Below are positions 1-7,645 of a DNA stretch of 33,761 nt, piece after piece. The stretch covers positions 1 to 33,761 of the forward strand of contig CANPYX010000028.1 in the NCBI GenBank assembly GCA_947588955.1, read 5' to 3'. The stretch is from an uncultured Oscillospiraceae bacterium (GTDB lineage Bacteria; Bacillota; Clostridia; Oscillospirales; Oscillospiraceae). Position 1 is the first letter of the stretch. The number at the start of each line of letters is the position of its first letter. A program made the translations under genes and the position numbers. Under the pieces are notes generated by a model, which saw only the letters and a program-made list of their open reading frames with translations, was not told where the DNA came from and did no database searches.

Positions 1-44
1 GTCTCGGTGAGTTCCTTTCACATTGTGGCACTCTTTGAGTCCGT

Positions 45-344
45 GTGCAATCCGTCATTGTATTTGACGCTTACTTTGTATCTGCTGTGCACGATGCTAT
101 GACTCAATTAAGAAATTATAAAAGAATTCTCAATCAGGATAAAGTAAAGAGAGACTTTGAATCTAAGGGAATCAAGTATTATAGTCCACAGTTCAATTTA
201 GTAATTGGGAAAAAGCCAAATATATCTGATGAGCAATGGAATTGGCTTCTTTCTCATCATAGTGACCTTAATATTATTACCTATGACAATTTGTTAGAGT
301 CGGCAAAAATAAGATTAGATGCCTTGAAAGACTTAATACCTTAA
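45..344 (+). pseudogene. C-terminal fragment of a Shedu/DUF4263-like protein
   Basis: The 99 residues resemble the C-terminal half of DUF4263 (Shedu SduA-type) nucleases. They have a helix with QLRNYKRIL, a PQFNLVIGKKP strand that matches the family's conserved 'vIGR' segment, and a final IITYDNLLESAK motif. The family protein is several hundred residues long, so the catalytic N-terminal part is missing. The GTG at 45 is only the first possible start; an in-frame TGA lies at 36-38, and I see no matching upstream sequence in the other frames of the first 44 bases. I therefore read it as a decayed remnant of an anti-phage gene, although the window edge prevents certainty. Family assignment is from recalled motif similarity. 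Confidence 0.55.
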
Positions 345-391
345 TATCAAACAACGGGTACGAAAGGTTATCTCCCATGCCTGTTGTTCTA

Positions 392-474
392 TAAGCGTCA
401 ACTCATAAAACAACACCCCCAAGGGCCAACGCTTTGGCCTCCCAGGGGTGCTGCTTTGGGTGAGTTGACGCTTA
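392..474. mobile_element. 83-bp palindromic MITE-like element with IS66-type ends
   Basis: The perfect 14-bp inverted repeat TAAGCGTCAACTCA occupies 392-405 and 461-474. The interior is also partly self-complementary: GGCCAA/TTGGCC near the centre, and AAACAACACCCC against GGGGTGCTGCTTT. A single strand could therefore fold into one long hairpin. Read from the minus strand the element begins GTAAGCG, the usual start of IS66-family termini as I recall them. It begins exactly after codon 51 of the IS66 tnpA fragment and supplies that reading frame's foreign tail. I see no convincing 8-bp target duplication. Confidence 0.6.
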
Positions 475-628
475 CCTTCTGCCAGTTGTAATACATCTTG
501 ACATTGATCCCATTCTCCTGATACCACCGGCTGACTGGCAGTCCGCTTTCACGGCACTCCGCCACCCGCTGGCTCCATACCCGCAGATTTGCCATCTTCC
601 CCACTCCAAGAATCGTCATCTCGTTCAT
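398..628 (-). pseudogene. tnpA: IS66-family accessory protein TnpA, truncated
   Basis: Residues 13-51 (ANLRVWSQRVAECRESGLPV, then a WYQENG and YYNWQK segment) match the DNA-binding IS66 OrfA/TnpA protein that accompanies TnpB and the IS66 transposase. The start at 628 is supported by GGAGGC five bases upstream. After residue 51 the protein runs into the palindromic element at 392-474 and ends in an unrelated tail. The normal remainder of tnpA, tnpB and the transposase are absent, so this is a non-functional relic. Confidence 0.7.
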
Positions 629-755
629 GCACTGCCTCCGTTCTCTGTGATTCCCTGAGACTCCATGGGACTCCTTTAGTGTCTATGAGACTCTACGGCT
701 CAGTCAAGGCATCTCGTAGAATCGCTGTTTTTGCCCTGCCACAGATTTCGATTGA

Positions 756-935
756 AGGAAAGAGGAAAAGCTTGCGGAGACGTTAAATGAGGAGCAACTC
801 AAAATGCTTGAGACCCTCTTGGACAAGCACCTGACTCTCACCGCCGACCTTGAGTACGACTCCTTCACAACCGGCCTCCGCCTCGGGGCGCGGATGATGG
901 AGATACTTGATGTTGACGACGGTCAAAATTTGTGA
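756..935 (+). pseudogene. C-terminal remnant of a DUF6809-like protein
   Basis: The open frame reads EEKLAETLNEEQLKMLETLL and then FTTGLRLGARMMEIL before a TGA at 933-935. This matches the conserved C-terminus of DUF6809-type proteins, small proteins common on Clostridia mobile elements ('FxxGFRLGArlm'). An in-frame stop at 753-755 and unrelated sequence upstream show that the 5' half has been lost. The TGA lies inside direct repeat R1 (923-950), so the gene ended in the repeat, as the second recombinase gene does at R4. Family assignment is from memory of the motif. Confidence 0.5.
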
Positions 936-950
936 CGGTATAAGCAAAAA
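923..950 (+). repeat. Direct repeat R1 (candidate recombination site)
   Basis: First of six 28-bp repeats: TCAAAA, TTTG, then TGACGGTATAAGCAAAAA (one mismatch to the majority in the core). It overlaps the stop of the DUF6809-like remnant and lies 24 bp beyond the stop codon of the minus-strand aldo/keto reductase gene. Confidence 0.75.
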
Positions 951-974
951 GAGAGAAATCAGGGAAAGCACTTT

Positions 975-2075
975 TCAGAGAGTGGAAGAAGCAAAATACT
1001 CCGCGATTTCCCTCATCCTGTCCTCCTGCTTCACATGGAACGGGCAGCGGCTTTCGCAGTGGCCGCAGTGGAGGCAGGCGTCAGCGTGGAGGGGGAGATT
1101 GAGATAGTGGTTCTTTGCCAGCTCGTCGCCGACGCGGGCGAGGTCGTAGTATTTGTTGATGAGGCCCACGTTCAGGCCGGCGGGGCAGGGCTGGCAGTGG
1201 TTGCAGTAGACGCACACGCCTTCGGCGTCACGGGGCGTGAAGCGGCTGATGTCCGAATAGTCCAGCTCCTCCGGCGTGGCGTCCAGGTAGTGGAGCACGG
1301 TTTGGAGGTCCGCCATGTCCCGGACTCCGGGGAGCACCGTCAGAACGGCGGGGCGATCCAGGGCGTACTGGAAGCATTGAGCATGGGTGAGGGCGTGACC
1401 GAAAAGGGAACGTTTTTCGTCCAGAAGCTGGCCGCCGGCGAAGGGCTTCATCACGGAGATGCCCACGCCCATCTTCTCGCAATCCCGGTAAAGGGCGGCG
1501 CGCTGGGCAACCTCGCCGATGGCGTACTCGCCCTTTTGGTAGTCATAGGCGGGGTTGATGCTGAACATGAATAAGTCGATGAGTCCGGTGTCTAAAACGT
1601 GCCTTGCAATAGTGGGATCGTGGGAGGAAAAACCCAGGTGACGGATGACGCCATCTGCCTTGAGGCCCTTCATGTAGTCCCAGAGACCGCCGTTTAGAAC
1701 CTCGTCCAAATCTTCCGCGTCATCTACGCAGTGAATGAAGCCGAAGTCCGTATAATCCATCTTGAGGGTGCGGAAATTCCAGGCAATCTGCTCCTTGATC
1801 TCGTCAAGGTCGCGTGTCCAGCCGTACTCGCCGGTTTTGTAGATCGCGCCAAAGTGCATCTGAGTGAGGACCTTGTCACGCCTCCCGGCGAACGCTTCCG
1901 CGTAAGCGTGCAATGGCGCTTCGATGGACGGGGCCAGATCGAAATAGTTGATGCCATTCTCGATGGCGGCGTTCAGCACAGCGACCATCTCATCCTTCGT
2001 ACCCGAAAGGCTCCCGGCGCCAAGGCCGATGACGCTTATTTTCTCGCCGCCGTGGGGTAAAGTGCGATATTCCAT
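975..2075 (-). CDS. Aldo/keto reductase with C-terminal 4Fe-4S ferredoxin-like domain
   Basis: An NAD(P)H-dependent aldo/keto reductase TIM barrel (start VIGLGAGSLSG, then INYFDLAPS with the catalytic Asp, DFGFIHCVDD and MKPFAGGQL) is followed by a cysteine-rich end. This carries CVYCNHCQPCP and CLHCGHCESRCPF, two clusters of the type that bind 4Fe-4S centres. This AKR subtype probably couples reduction of aldehydes or quinones to ferredoxin-type carriers; the substrate is unknown. The start at 2075 is chosen because GGAGGT lies 5 bases upstream; an in-frame ATG at 2096 has no such site. It is the last gene of a three-gene minus-strand operon and ends 24 bp from repeat R1. Confidence 0.88.
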   Translation of the reverse strand: MEYRTLPHGGEKISVIGLGAGSLSGTKDEMVAVLNAAIENGINYFDLAPSIEAPLHAYAEAFAGRRDKVLTQMHFGAIYKTGEYGWTRDLDEIKEQIAWNFRTLKMDYTDFGFIHCVDDAEDLDEVLNGGLWDYMKGLKADGVIRHLGFSSHDPTIARHVLDTGLIDLFMFSINPAYDYQKGEYAIGEVAQRAALYRDCEKMGVGISVMKPFAGGQLLDEKRSLFGHALTHAQCFQYALDRPAVLTVLPGVRDMADLQTVLHYLDATPEELDYSDISRFTPRDAEGVCVYCNHCQPCPAGLNVGLINKYYDLARVGDELAKNHYLNLPLHADACLHCGHCESRCPFHVKQEDRMREIAEYFASSTL

Positions 2076-2111
2076 ATGTACCTCCGAAAAATCCATGTTA
2101 ACCGGACGAAT

Positions 2112-2438
2112 TTAGTCTTCCTTCCACACGTCCTTGGCGAGTCGGAACACCGCCCATGCCTTGGGCCAGCCCACGTAGAGGCCCACGTGGGTCACGATGG
2201 CGGCAATCTCCTCCCGCGTCACCCCATGGGCCTTGGCGTTCTCCAGGTGGTAGATGAGGGACGAATCGGTGATGCCGGAGCTCATCAGCGCCACAACGGT
2301 GATGATGCAGCGGGTCTTCAGGTCGATGTCCTGGTTGTTCCAGTTTTCGCCGAAGAGCACGTCGTCGTTGAAGTGGGCGAAGTCCGGCGCGAAATTGCCG
2401 AGCTGGTCTCGGCCCGCAGTTTGAGTGATTTTTTCCAT
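2112..2438 (-). CDS. Carboxymuconolactone decarboxylase (CMD)-like protein
   Basis: A small helical protein of the CMD/AhpD-like family. The conserved central stretch (LKTRCIITVVALMSSGITD, then a YHLENAKAHGVTREEIAAIV segment and YVGWPKAW) is present. The AhpD CxxC redox pair is not seen, so an alkylhydroperoxidase activity is doubtful. The family includes gamma-carboxymuconolactone decarboxylases and many uncharacterised members that travel with aldo/keto reductases. The start at 2438 has GGAGG nine bases upstream; the ATG at 2447 directly abuts that site. The ribosome binding site overlaps the stop codon region of the upstream lipoprotein gene, which indicates coupling. Confidence 0.82.
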   Translation of the reverse strand: MEKITQTAGRDQLGNFAPDFAHFNDDVLFGENWNNQDIDLKTRCIITVVALMSSGITDSSLIYHLENAKAHGVTREEIAAIVTHVGLYVGWPKAWAVFRLAKDVWKED

Positions 2439-2452
2439 GTGAAACATCCTCC

Positions 2453-2926
2453 TTATTCTAGGGACAGGGTGATGACGACGTCGCCGTTTGAGAGCAACTG
2501 CGCCATCTCCTCATCCGATTTGTCCATGATATGTCCGAGCCGCGTGTACGCCCAGGAGTTGGAGCCGTAGAAAACCACGATCTGGTCGCCGGAGTAGAGC
2601 ACAATGTCGCCGCTCCGCGTCACGGTCTGCGCGTCGTTTCGCGGCAAATCGGTCCCCAGGTACCCCACCTGCTCGAACCAGCCGTACATGGACATTTGAA
2701 CCGAGAGCGGTCCGTCCTTTGCCAGTTCATTAAGTGCCTCAACGGACTCGTTGTCCTCCCACTCCACCGAAATGTCCGTGTCGTTGATCCTCATTTTCAA
2801 TGTCCCGTCCACTTGTATTTCCTCCTTGTCTGTTGTGGAAGTCTCCCCTTGCGCCTCCCCACCGGAGCACGATGCAAGAGCGAGAAGCAAGAAGGGGAGA
2901 AGCAGTAAAATTGTGAGTTTTTTCAT
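2453..2926 (-). CDS. Cyclophilin-like fold lipoprotein
   Basis: The first 20 residues form a lipoprotein signal (KK, a leucine-rich core, then LASC), so the protein is probably tethered outside the membrane at Cys20. The remaining domain (LKMRINDTDISVEW, ALNELAKDGPLSVQMSMYG, GDIVLYSGDQIVVFYG, then YTRLGHI) matches the bacterial cyclophilin-like fold family PF18050. Members usually lack proven peptidyl-prolyl isomerase activity. First gene of the operon with the CMD-like and aldo/keto reductase genes; AAAGGA precedes the ATG and a promoter lies at 2962-2990. Confidence 0.8.
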   Translation of the reverse strand: MKKLTILLLLPFLLLALASCSGGEAQGETSTTDKEEIQVDGTLKMRINDTDISVEWEDNESVEALNELAKDGPLSVQMSMYGWFEQVGYLGTDLPRNDAQTVTRSGDIVLYSGDQIVVFYGSNSWAYTRLGHIMDKSDEEMAQLLSNGDVVITLSLE

Positions 2927-2961
2927 ACGGTTCCTTTTAAATGCTTTGTTGAACAGTATAA

Positions 2962-2990
2962 ATTATACCCGCTTCGACCCCGGATGTAAA
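2962..2990 (-). promoter_or_regulatory. Sigma-70/A promoter of the lipoprotein-CMD-AKR operon
   Basis: On the minus strand TTTACA (2985-2990) and TATAAT (2962-2967) are 17 bases apart, about 35 bases upstream of the lipoprotein start. Confidence 0.65.
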
Positions 2991-3057
2991 GGGCGGAATG
3001 CGGGTTTTAATTGATGGTGTAAAGCAATTTGGCAATGCTGAATAGGGCGAGAATACG

Positions 3058-3085
3058 TCAAAAATTGCGACGCTATAAGCAAAAT
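3058..3085 (+). repeat. Direct repeat R2 (candidate recombination site)
   Basis: TCAAAA, ATTG, then CGACGCTATAAGCAAAAT, with one mismatch at each end of the core. It lies 8 bp beyond the stop codon of the minus-strand kinase gene and 68 bp upstream of the operon promoter at 2962-2990. Confidence 0.75.
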
Positions 3086-3093
3086 AAGGCTAA

Positions 3094-3972
3094 TCAAGCG
3101 TAACGTTTTGCGATGGAAGAGACATTAGAAAGGTAGGATAGGCCGAAAAGGTTTAGGTGGTTGAGCAGGTGGTAGAAGTTATAGAGATCGCGGCGGTCAC
3201 GGTAGCCGCAGTCGATGGGATTAACCTCGTTGTAGGCCCGGTAGAAGCGCTCCGGGAAGCCACCGAAGAGCTCGGTCATGGCCAGCTCCGCCTCAAAGTA
3301 TCCCACATAGGCCGCTGGGTCCAGAATCCATGCCTTACCGTCAGGACCGCAGAGGGCGTTGCCGGACCAAAGATCACCGTGGATGAGGGAGGGGAAGGCG
3401 GGCTCCGGCAGGAGAGTGTCAAGACGCTCAATGACACTGGTCAAATCGCGCCGTGTGCGGTCATCCAAAAGTCCCCAGGCGAGCTTCATCTGTGGGATGA
3501 GGCGTCGCTCATGGAAAAACGCCACCCAACTGTCCATGGGAGTATTGATTTGTGGCGTGGAGCCGATGTAGTTGTCGGTTGGAAAGCCGAAGTAGGACCC
3601 GCACTCCGCCCGGTGGAGCGCCGCCAGCTCGTGCCCGAAAGTCTCCCAGTAGTCGGCACGACGTGAGGCGGGGGAGAGGTATTCCATGATCAAAAACGCC
3701 TCAGTTGCATCTACTCCAACTGCCAAAGGCTCCGGCACGCCAATGGTCCCGGGTGCCCTCAACGCCTCCAAACCGCGAGCCTCGGCGTTGAACATGTCCA
3801 GAAGTCCCGCCCGGTTGCATTTGAGAAAGACGTATTCGCCGCTTGAAAGCCCCAACCGATACGCGCGGTTAATATCCCCACCGGCCACCCTCTGCCGGTC
3901 AACAACCCTGACCGAGGGGCCAAAAAGGGCGGAGATTGCACTATCTATTGAGTTCACAGAAAGCATTGTCAT
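3094..3972 (-). CDS. Fructosamine kinase / aminoglycoside phosphotransferase-fold kinase
   Basis: A protein-kinase-like small-molecule kinase. An N-terminal lobe (VAGGDINRAYRL, FLKCN) is followed by the hinge IMEYLS, the catalytic loop LIHGDLWSGNAL (HGDxWxxN) and the metal-binding ILDPAAYVGY. These match the fructosamine-3-kinase family (YniA type), which phosphorylates ketosamines for protein deglycation. Length of about 290 residues is normal. Start choice is weak: ATG at 3972 or 3966, or TTG at 3984, and none has a strong ribosome binding site. The gene stands alone and its 3' end nearly touches repeat R2. Confidence 0.85.
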   Translation of the reverse strand: MTMLSVNSIDSAISALFGPSVRVVDRQRVAGGDINRAYRLGLSSGEYVFLKCNRAGLLDMFNAEARGLEALRAPGTIGVPEPLAVGVDATEAFLIMEYLSPASRRADYWETFGHELAALHRAECGSYFGFPTDNYIGSTPQINTPMDSWVAFFHERRLIPQMKLAWGLLDDRTRRDLTSVIERLDTLLPEPAFPSLIHGDLWSGNALCGPDGKAWILDPAAYVGYFEAELAMTELFGGFPERFYRAYNEVNPIDCGYRDRRDLYNFYHLLNHLNLFGLSYLSNVSSIAKRYA

Positions 3973-4053
3973 CACCCAAACCAATTTAGTAAATCCATTT
4001 TACTCCAAGCTGCGCTTGTTTTCAATATACTGCGTCGTGATGGACATTGTTTG

Positions 4054-4082
4054 TTGAAATCACCAGAAATATAGAGTATAAT
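4054..4082 (+). promoter_or_regulatory. Sigma-70/A promoter for the NTP-PPase/helicase pair
   Basis: TTGAAA (4054-4059), a 17-base spacer and a perfect TATAAT (4077-4082), 31 bases upstream of the ATG at 4114. Confidence 0.75.
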
Positions 4083-4113
4083 ATTGGAAAACCACGGGAA
4101 AAGAGGCGGCTCT

Positions 4114-4434
4114 ATGCCCAAAATTACATACAACAAGCTGGTCCGGGACCGTATCCCGGAGATCATTGAGGCCTCCGGGAAAAGCTGCGTAGTGGAGACG
4201 ATGAGTGACGATGACTACCTCCGTGCCCTCGACGCCAAGCTGGAAGAGGAGCTGGCGGAGTATCACAGGGAGCGGAACATCGAGGAGCTGGCCGACCTCA
4301 TGGAGGTCATCCGCGCCGCCGCTGCGGCACGCGGGTATTCGGTTGAAGAGCTGGAGCGGGTGCGTGCGGAGAAGGCCGCCAAGCGTGGCGGATTTGAGAA
4401 AAAGCTGTTCCTCATAGAAGTCATTGAGAAGTGA
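4114..4434 (+). CDS. All-alpha NTP pyrophosphohydrolase (MazG-like house-cleaning enzyme)
   Basis: About 106 residues beginning MPKITYNKLVRDRIPEII, the hallmark of the MazG-like phosphoribosyl-ATP pyrophosphohydrolase-related family (COG4997 type). The metal site is visible as EEELAEY followed by EELADLMEVI, the paired acidic helices that coordinate magnesium and cleave noncanonical NTPs to NMP and pyrophosphate. The start at 4114 follows GAGGCGG; an in-frame ATG at 4084 overlaps the promoter region. It ends 9 bases before the helicase gene, so the two are probably translated from one message. That pairing with a nuclease-helicase hints at a nucleotide-pool or defence role, which is inference. 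Confidence 0.85.
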   Translation: MPKITYNKLVRDRIPEIIEASGKSCVVETMSDDDYLRALDAKLEEELAEYHRERNIEELADLMEVIRAAAAARGYSVEELERVRAEKAAKRGGFEKKLFLIEVIEK

Positions 4435-4443
4435 GGTGCCGTT

Positions 4444-6711
4444 ATGTCTGAATACCGGGCGGTTTCAGGGAGCCCTGCGGAGGACGAGTTTATCGAGCTC
4501 TTCTGCGACACCTTCGGGGCGGAGAAGGCGGGGTACCTCTATACGCAGTACCCCTTTTTTGACATCTACCAGAACAGCCGGTACGCGGACTTCCTCCTGG
4601 AGAGCGGGGAGCGGAAAATCGCCATTGAGATCGACGATGAAGCGTCCCACAACCGGCAGCTGGTGGCCTCCGGGAAGTTCTACGACGACCTTCTGAAGCA
4701 AAACAGCATGGTCTACCTGGGCTGGGACGTGTACCGCTGGGCGGTGCGGCAGATTCGGCAGCAGCCGGACGCCGTGAAGGACGAGCTTAGAGTATTCCTG
4801 GGCAGTGATCCGCATTTCAAAGAGATTGAGGACTACCTGCCCACCCAGCAGGGCAAGGCCCTCAGCGGGGACAAGCTGGAGCTCAGGGAGCATCAGAAGG
4901 CGGCGCTGGCCTCCCTCCGGCAGATGCGGGAGAATCATGAGACCATCGCCCTTCTCTACCACGCCACGGGCACCGGCAAGACGGTGACGGCGGTGACGGA
5001 CGCCAAAAGCTGCGGCGGACGCACCCTCTTCCTGGCCCACACCCAGGAACTGGTGGAGCAGGCGGCGGAGACATTCGAGGAGCTTTGGCCGGAGGCGACT
5101 GTTGGCCGTTTTGTGGAGGGACGCCGGGAGAGCGGCGCCCATGTTGTCTGCGGCAGCGTCCAAAGCGTGGCGCTCCACCTGGAGCTTTTCCGGGACGACG
5201 CCTTTGACTACCTCATCGTGGACGAGGCGCACCACGCCTCCGCCGATACATATCAGAAGATTTTGGCCTATTTCAAGCCGAAATTCACCCTGGGCCTCAC
5301 CGCCACGCCGGAGCGGGCGGACGACAGGAGCATCCTGGACATCTTCAAAAACACCGCCCACAAGCTGGATATCCAGACGGCGGTGCAGATCGGGGAGCTG
5401 GTGCCCATCCGGTGCATCCGCATCCACACGAATATCGATTTGACCAAAGTTCGCTTCAACAGCGTCCAATATAACATCCGGGATCTGGAGAGCAAGATCT
5501 ACGTCCCGGAGCGCAACCGGCTCATTGTGGACACGTGGCTCCAATACGCGCGCGGCCGCCGGACGGTGATGTTTTGCGCTTCGGTGAGGCACGCAGAGCA
5601 GATCGCGGAGATTTTCCGGGAAAACGGCGTCTTGGCCGCGGCGGTGTCCGGCGGGATGAAGCAGTCGGAGCGTCGGGAGTTCCAGGACCGGTTTGTCAGC
5701 CGTGAAATTCAGGTCCTCTGCGCCTGCGACCTTCTCAACGAGGGCTGGGACTGCCCGGAGATCGAGGTGCTTTTCATGGCCCGGCCCACCATGTCCAAGG
5801 TGCTGTACACCCAGCAACTTGGGCGCGGGATGCGGCTTTTCGAGGGCAAGGAGAGCCTGATGGTCTTCGATTTCGTGGACAACGCCAGCCTTTACAACAC
5901 GCCCTATTCGCTGCACCGGCTTTTCAGGCTCCGGGATTACCGCCCCGGCGCTCTGGTGGAGGCTCCCGCGGAACGGAAAGCGGCGGAGGCGGAGCTTTAC
6001 GCCAGGGGAGAGAAGCCGGAGGCCCTTCTCGACTGGCCCGTGGACGCCACGGATTACGAGCTGGTGGACCTTTTCAACTGGCAGGACGAGGCGGCGGGGA
6101 TGATTTCCCAGATGGAGTTTGTGCGCCGGGTGAACGTCCAGAGCGAGACGATTGAGAGCTATGTCCGTGAGGGCAAGCTGGTGCCGGATCTGGTGGTCCC
6201 CATGAGCGAGCACCGGCAGTTTAAGTATTTCAAGGAGGAGACGCTCCAAAAATACGCCTTCCAGTACGGCTGGACCCTCATCGACGACTCCAACCGCAAG
6301 GATCTGTTCATGGACATGGTCCGCCAGATGGACATGAGCTATTCCTACAAGCCCGTCCTCATCAAGGCCATTTTGAAATACGCCGACAGCAAGGGACGGG
6401 TGAAGCTGGAGGATATAGTCAATTATTTCCGCGACTATTACGAGTCCCGCCGCTCCGTCGGTCTTGTCGTCGAGAAGTCCAACAGCATCTTCGCCAAGGG
6501 CGCCTACACCGACAAGGACGCCCAGCGCAACATCCTCTCCAACCCCTTCAAACGCTTCGAGGACATGCAAATGCTCCGCCACACCAAGACCCTCGGCATC
6601 ATCCAGGTAGACGAGTCCGTCTGGAAACGGCTGACGGAGGAGGAGAAGCGGGAGATTGAGGACGTGTGTGACGAGAAGCTGGGGGAGTATTATGGGAGGA
6701 TAAATCAGTGA
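4444..6711 (+). CDS. SF2 DEAD/DEAH helicase with N-terminal restriction-endonuclease-like domain
   Basis: A 755-residue protein. Residues 1-110 look like a PD-(D/E)xK/DUF559-type nuclease: ADF (Asp49) followed by KIAIEID (Glu62, Asp64), with ExD in place of the usual ExK. The helicase core follows: LREHQKAAL, Walker A ATGTGKT (174-180), DEAH (260-263), LTATPER (285-291), and the second RecA lobe with LNEGWDCP and the arginine-finger motif QQLGRGMR near 458-465. The C-terminal 250 residues are unassigned. The architecture resembles type III/type I restriction translocases and several defence helicases that work on duplex DNA. No partner methyltransferase or specificity subunit is present. Strongly GC-rich, unlike the next gene. 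Confidence 0.88.
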   Translation: MSEYRAVSGSPAEDEFIELFCDTFGAEKAGYLYTQYPFFDIYQNSRYADFLLESGERKIAIEIDDEASHNRQLVASGKFYDDLLKQNSMVYLGWDVYRWAVRQIRQQPDAVKDELRVFLGSDPHFKEIEDYLPTQQGKALSGDKLELREHQKAALASLRQMRENHETIALLYHATGTGKTVTAVTDAKSCGGRTLFLAHTQELVEQAAETFEELWPEATVGRFVEGRRESGAHVVCGSVQSVALHLELFRDDAFDYLIVDEAHHASADTYQKILAYFKPKFTLGLTATPERADDRSILDIFKNTAHKLDIQTAVQIGELVPIRCIRIHTNIDLTKVRFNSVQYNIRDLESKIYVPERNRLIVDTWLQYARGRRTVMFCASVRHAEQIAEIFRENGVLAAAVSGGMKQSERREFQDRFVSREIQVLCACDLLNEGWDCPEIEVLFMARPTMSKVLYTQQLGRGMRLFEGKESLMVFDFVDNASLYNTPYSLHRLFRLRDYRPGALVEAPAERKAAEAELYARGEKPEALLDWPVDATDYELVDLFNWQDEAAGMISQMEFVRRVNVQSETIESYVREGKLVPDLVVPMSEHRQFKYFKEETLQKYAFQYGWTLIDDSNRKDLFMDMVRQMDMSYSYKPVLIKAILKYADSKGRVKLEDIVNYFRDYYESRRSVGLVVEKSNSIFAKGAYTDKDAQRNILSNPFKRFEDMQMLRHTKTLGIIQVDESVWKRLTEEEKREIEDVCDEKLGEYYGRINQ

Positions 6712-6757
6712 ACAAACTTGGTTCCCAATTCAAATTCACAACAAAACTGAGGGCAAC

Positions 6758-7645
6758 ATGGAAAAGAAAATGACGAGAGATCAGCACTATGTTCCTCAAT
6801 TTTACCTTCGCAATTTTACTGATGAAAGAGGAGAAGTGTGGATATACGAACCTGATAACAATAGAATATTTAGCGCAAAACCGAAATCAATATGCTTTGA
6901 AAAAGATTTATATGAGACACAATTTCAGAATGAAAATACGCCTTTTGGAAAGTATCTGCTTCCAAATAATATAGAAAATATCTTTCAAGGCCAAGAAGGG
7001 AAATATGCTAAACTAATTAATAAAATTAAATCAATATGTACGATTGGCCTTGGGAGGGATGTGTTAATTCTTAAGCCGTGCGAAGAAGAAATGTTGAGAT
7101 CTCTTGTAGCGAATTTACTTGTAAGAAATCCCAAAAATATGAAAAGATTAGGGCTAAATGACTCGCTTGATGATACTATTGATCAAAGTATATACAATCA
7201 AATTGACAGTTTACTTAGTCAATTAGGGATTGGTGAGGCAGAAACATTCATTAAAGCGGCACGAATGAAGGTGACCTTGACGGAAGAAATAGAGGGGTCA
7301 TTACCTCTAAAAATAAATGAAGATTTAGCAAAACTTAACTTCACTTTTCTGTATGCAAATAGCGACGAATTTATAACAAGCGATATTCCGATTGCTTTTG
7401 GAAGTGATATTTATGCTATGGGAGAAAACAAAATGTGCTTGTATCTGGCCTTAACTCCCAAAATCGCAATACTTTTTGGGAATTATAAGAGCATGTCGCA
7501 ATATAGGAACGGGTTGCTACCCCTAAATGAGAAAACTGTGCGTAAGTTTAATTTCCAAATTCTAAGCAAAAAGCACTATATCCGATATATTATGAGTTCT
7601 AACCAAGAAATACTTCAAACATATGTACGTGAGGTTATTGAATGA
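6758..7645 (+). CDS. DUF4238 domain protein
   Basis: Begins with TRDQHYVPQFYLRNFTDERG, the signature 'HYVPxFYLRnF' of DUF4238, and has the expected length of just under 300 residues. The function of the family is unproven; it is frequent in defence islands and may be nuclease- or toxin-like. The gene is markedly AT-rich, with AAT/AAA/ATA codons throughout, in sharp contrast to the GC-rich helicase gene 46 bases upstream, so it was probably acquired separately. The start at 6758 has GAGGG upstream (ATG at 6770 is an alternative). Its stop overlaps the first codon of the following macrodomain gene. Confidence 0.8.
   Translation: MEKKMTRDQHYVPQFYLRNFTDERGEVWIYEPDNNRIFSAKPKSICFEKDLYETQFQNENTPFGKYLLPNNIENIFQGQEGKYAKLINKIKSICTIGLGRDVLILKPCEEEMLRSLVANLLVRNPKNMKRLGLNDSLDDTIDQSIYNQIDSLLSQLGIGEAETFIKAARMKVTLTEEIEGSLPLKINEDLAKLNFTFLYANSDEFITSDIPIAFGSDIYAMGENKMCLYLALTPKIAILFGNYKSMSQYRNGLLPLNEKTVRKFNFQILSKKHYIRYIMSSNQEILQTYVREVIE

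Noticed and set aside
63-474. 11-base match TTGACGCTTAC near 64 and 465
   Set aside because: The first copy lies inside the Shedu-like coding fragment and the match does not extend, so it is probably chance.
4465-6582. 705-codon open frame on the minus strand
   Set aside because: It is antisense to the helicase gene, has no recognisable domain or ribosome binding site, and its residue bias (His, Val, Leu) is that of a GC-rich shadow frame.
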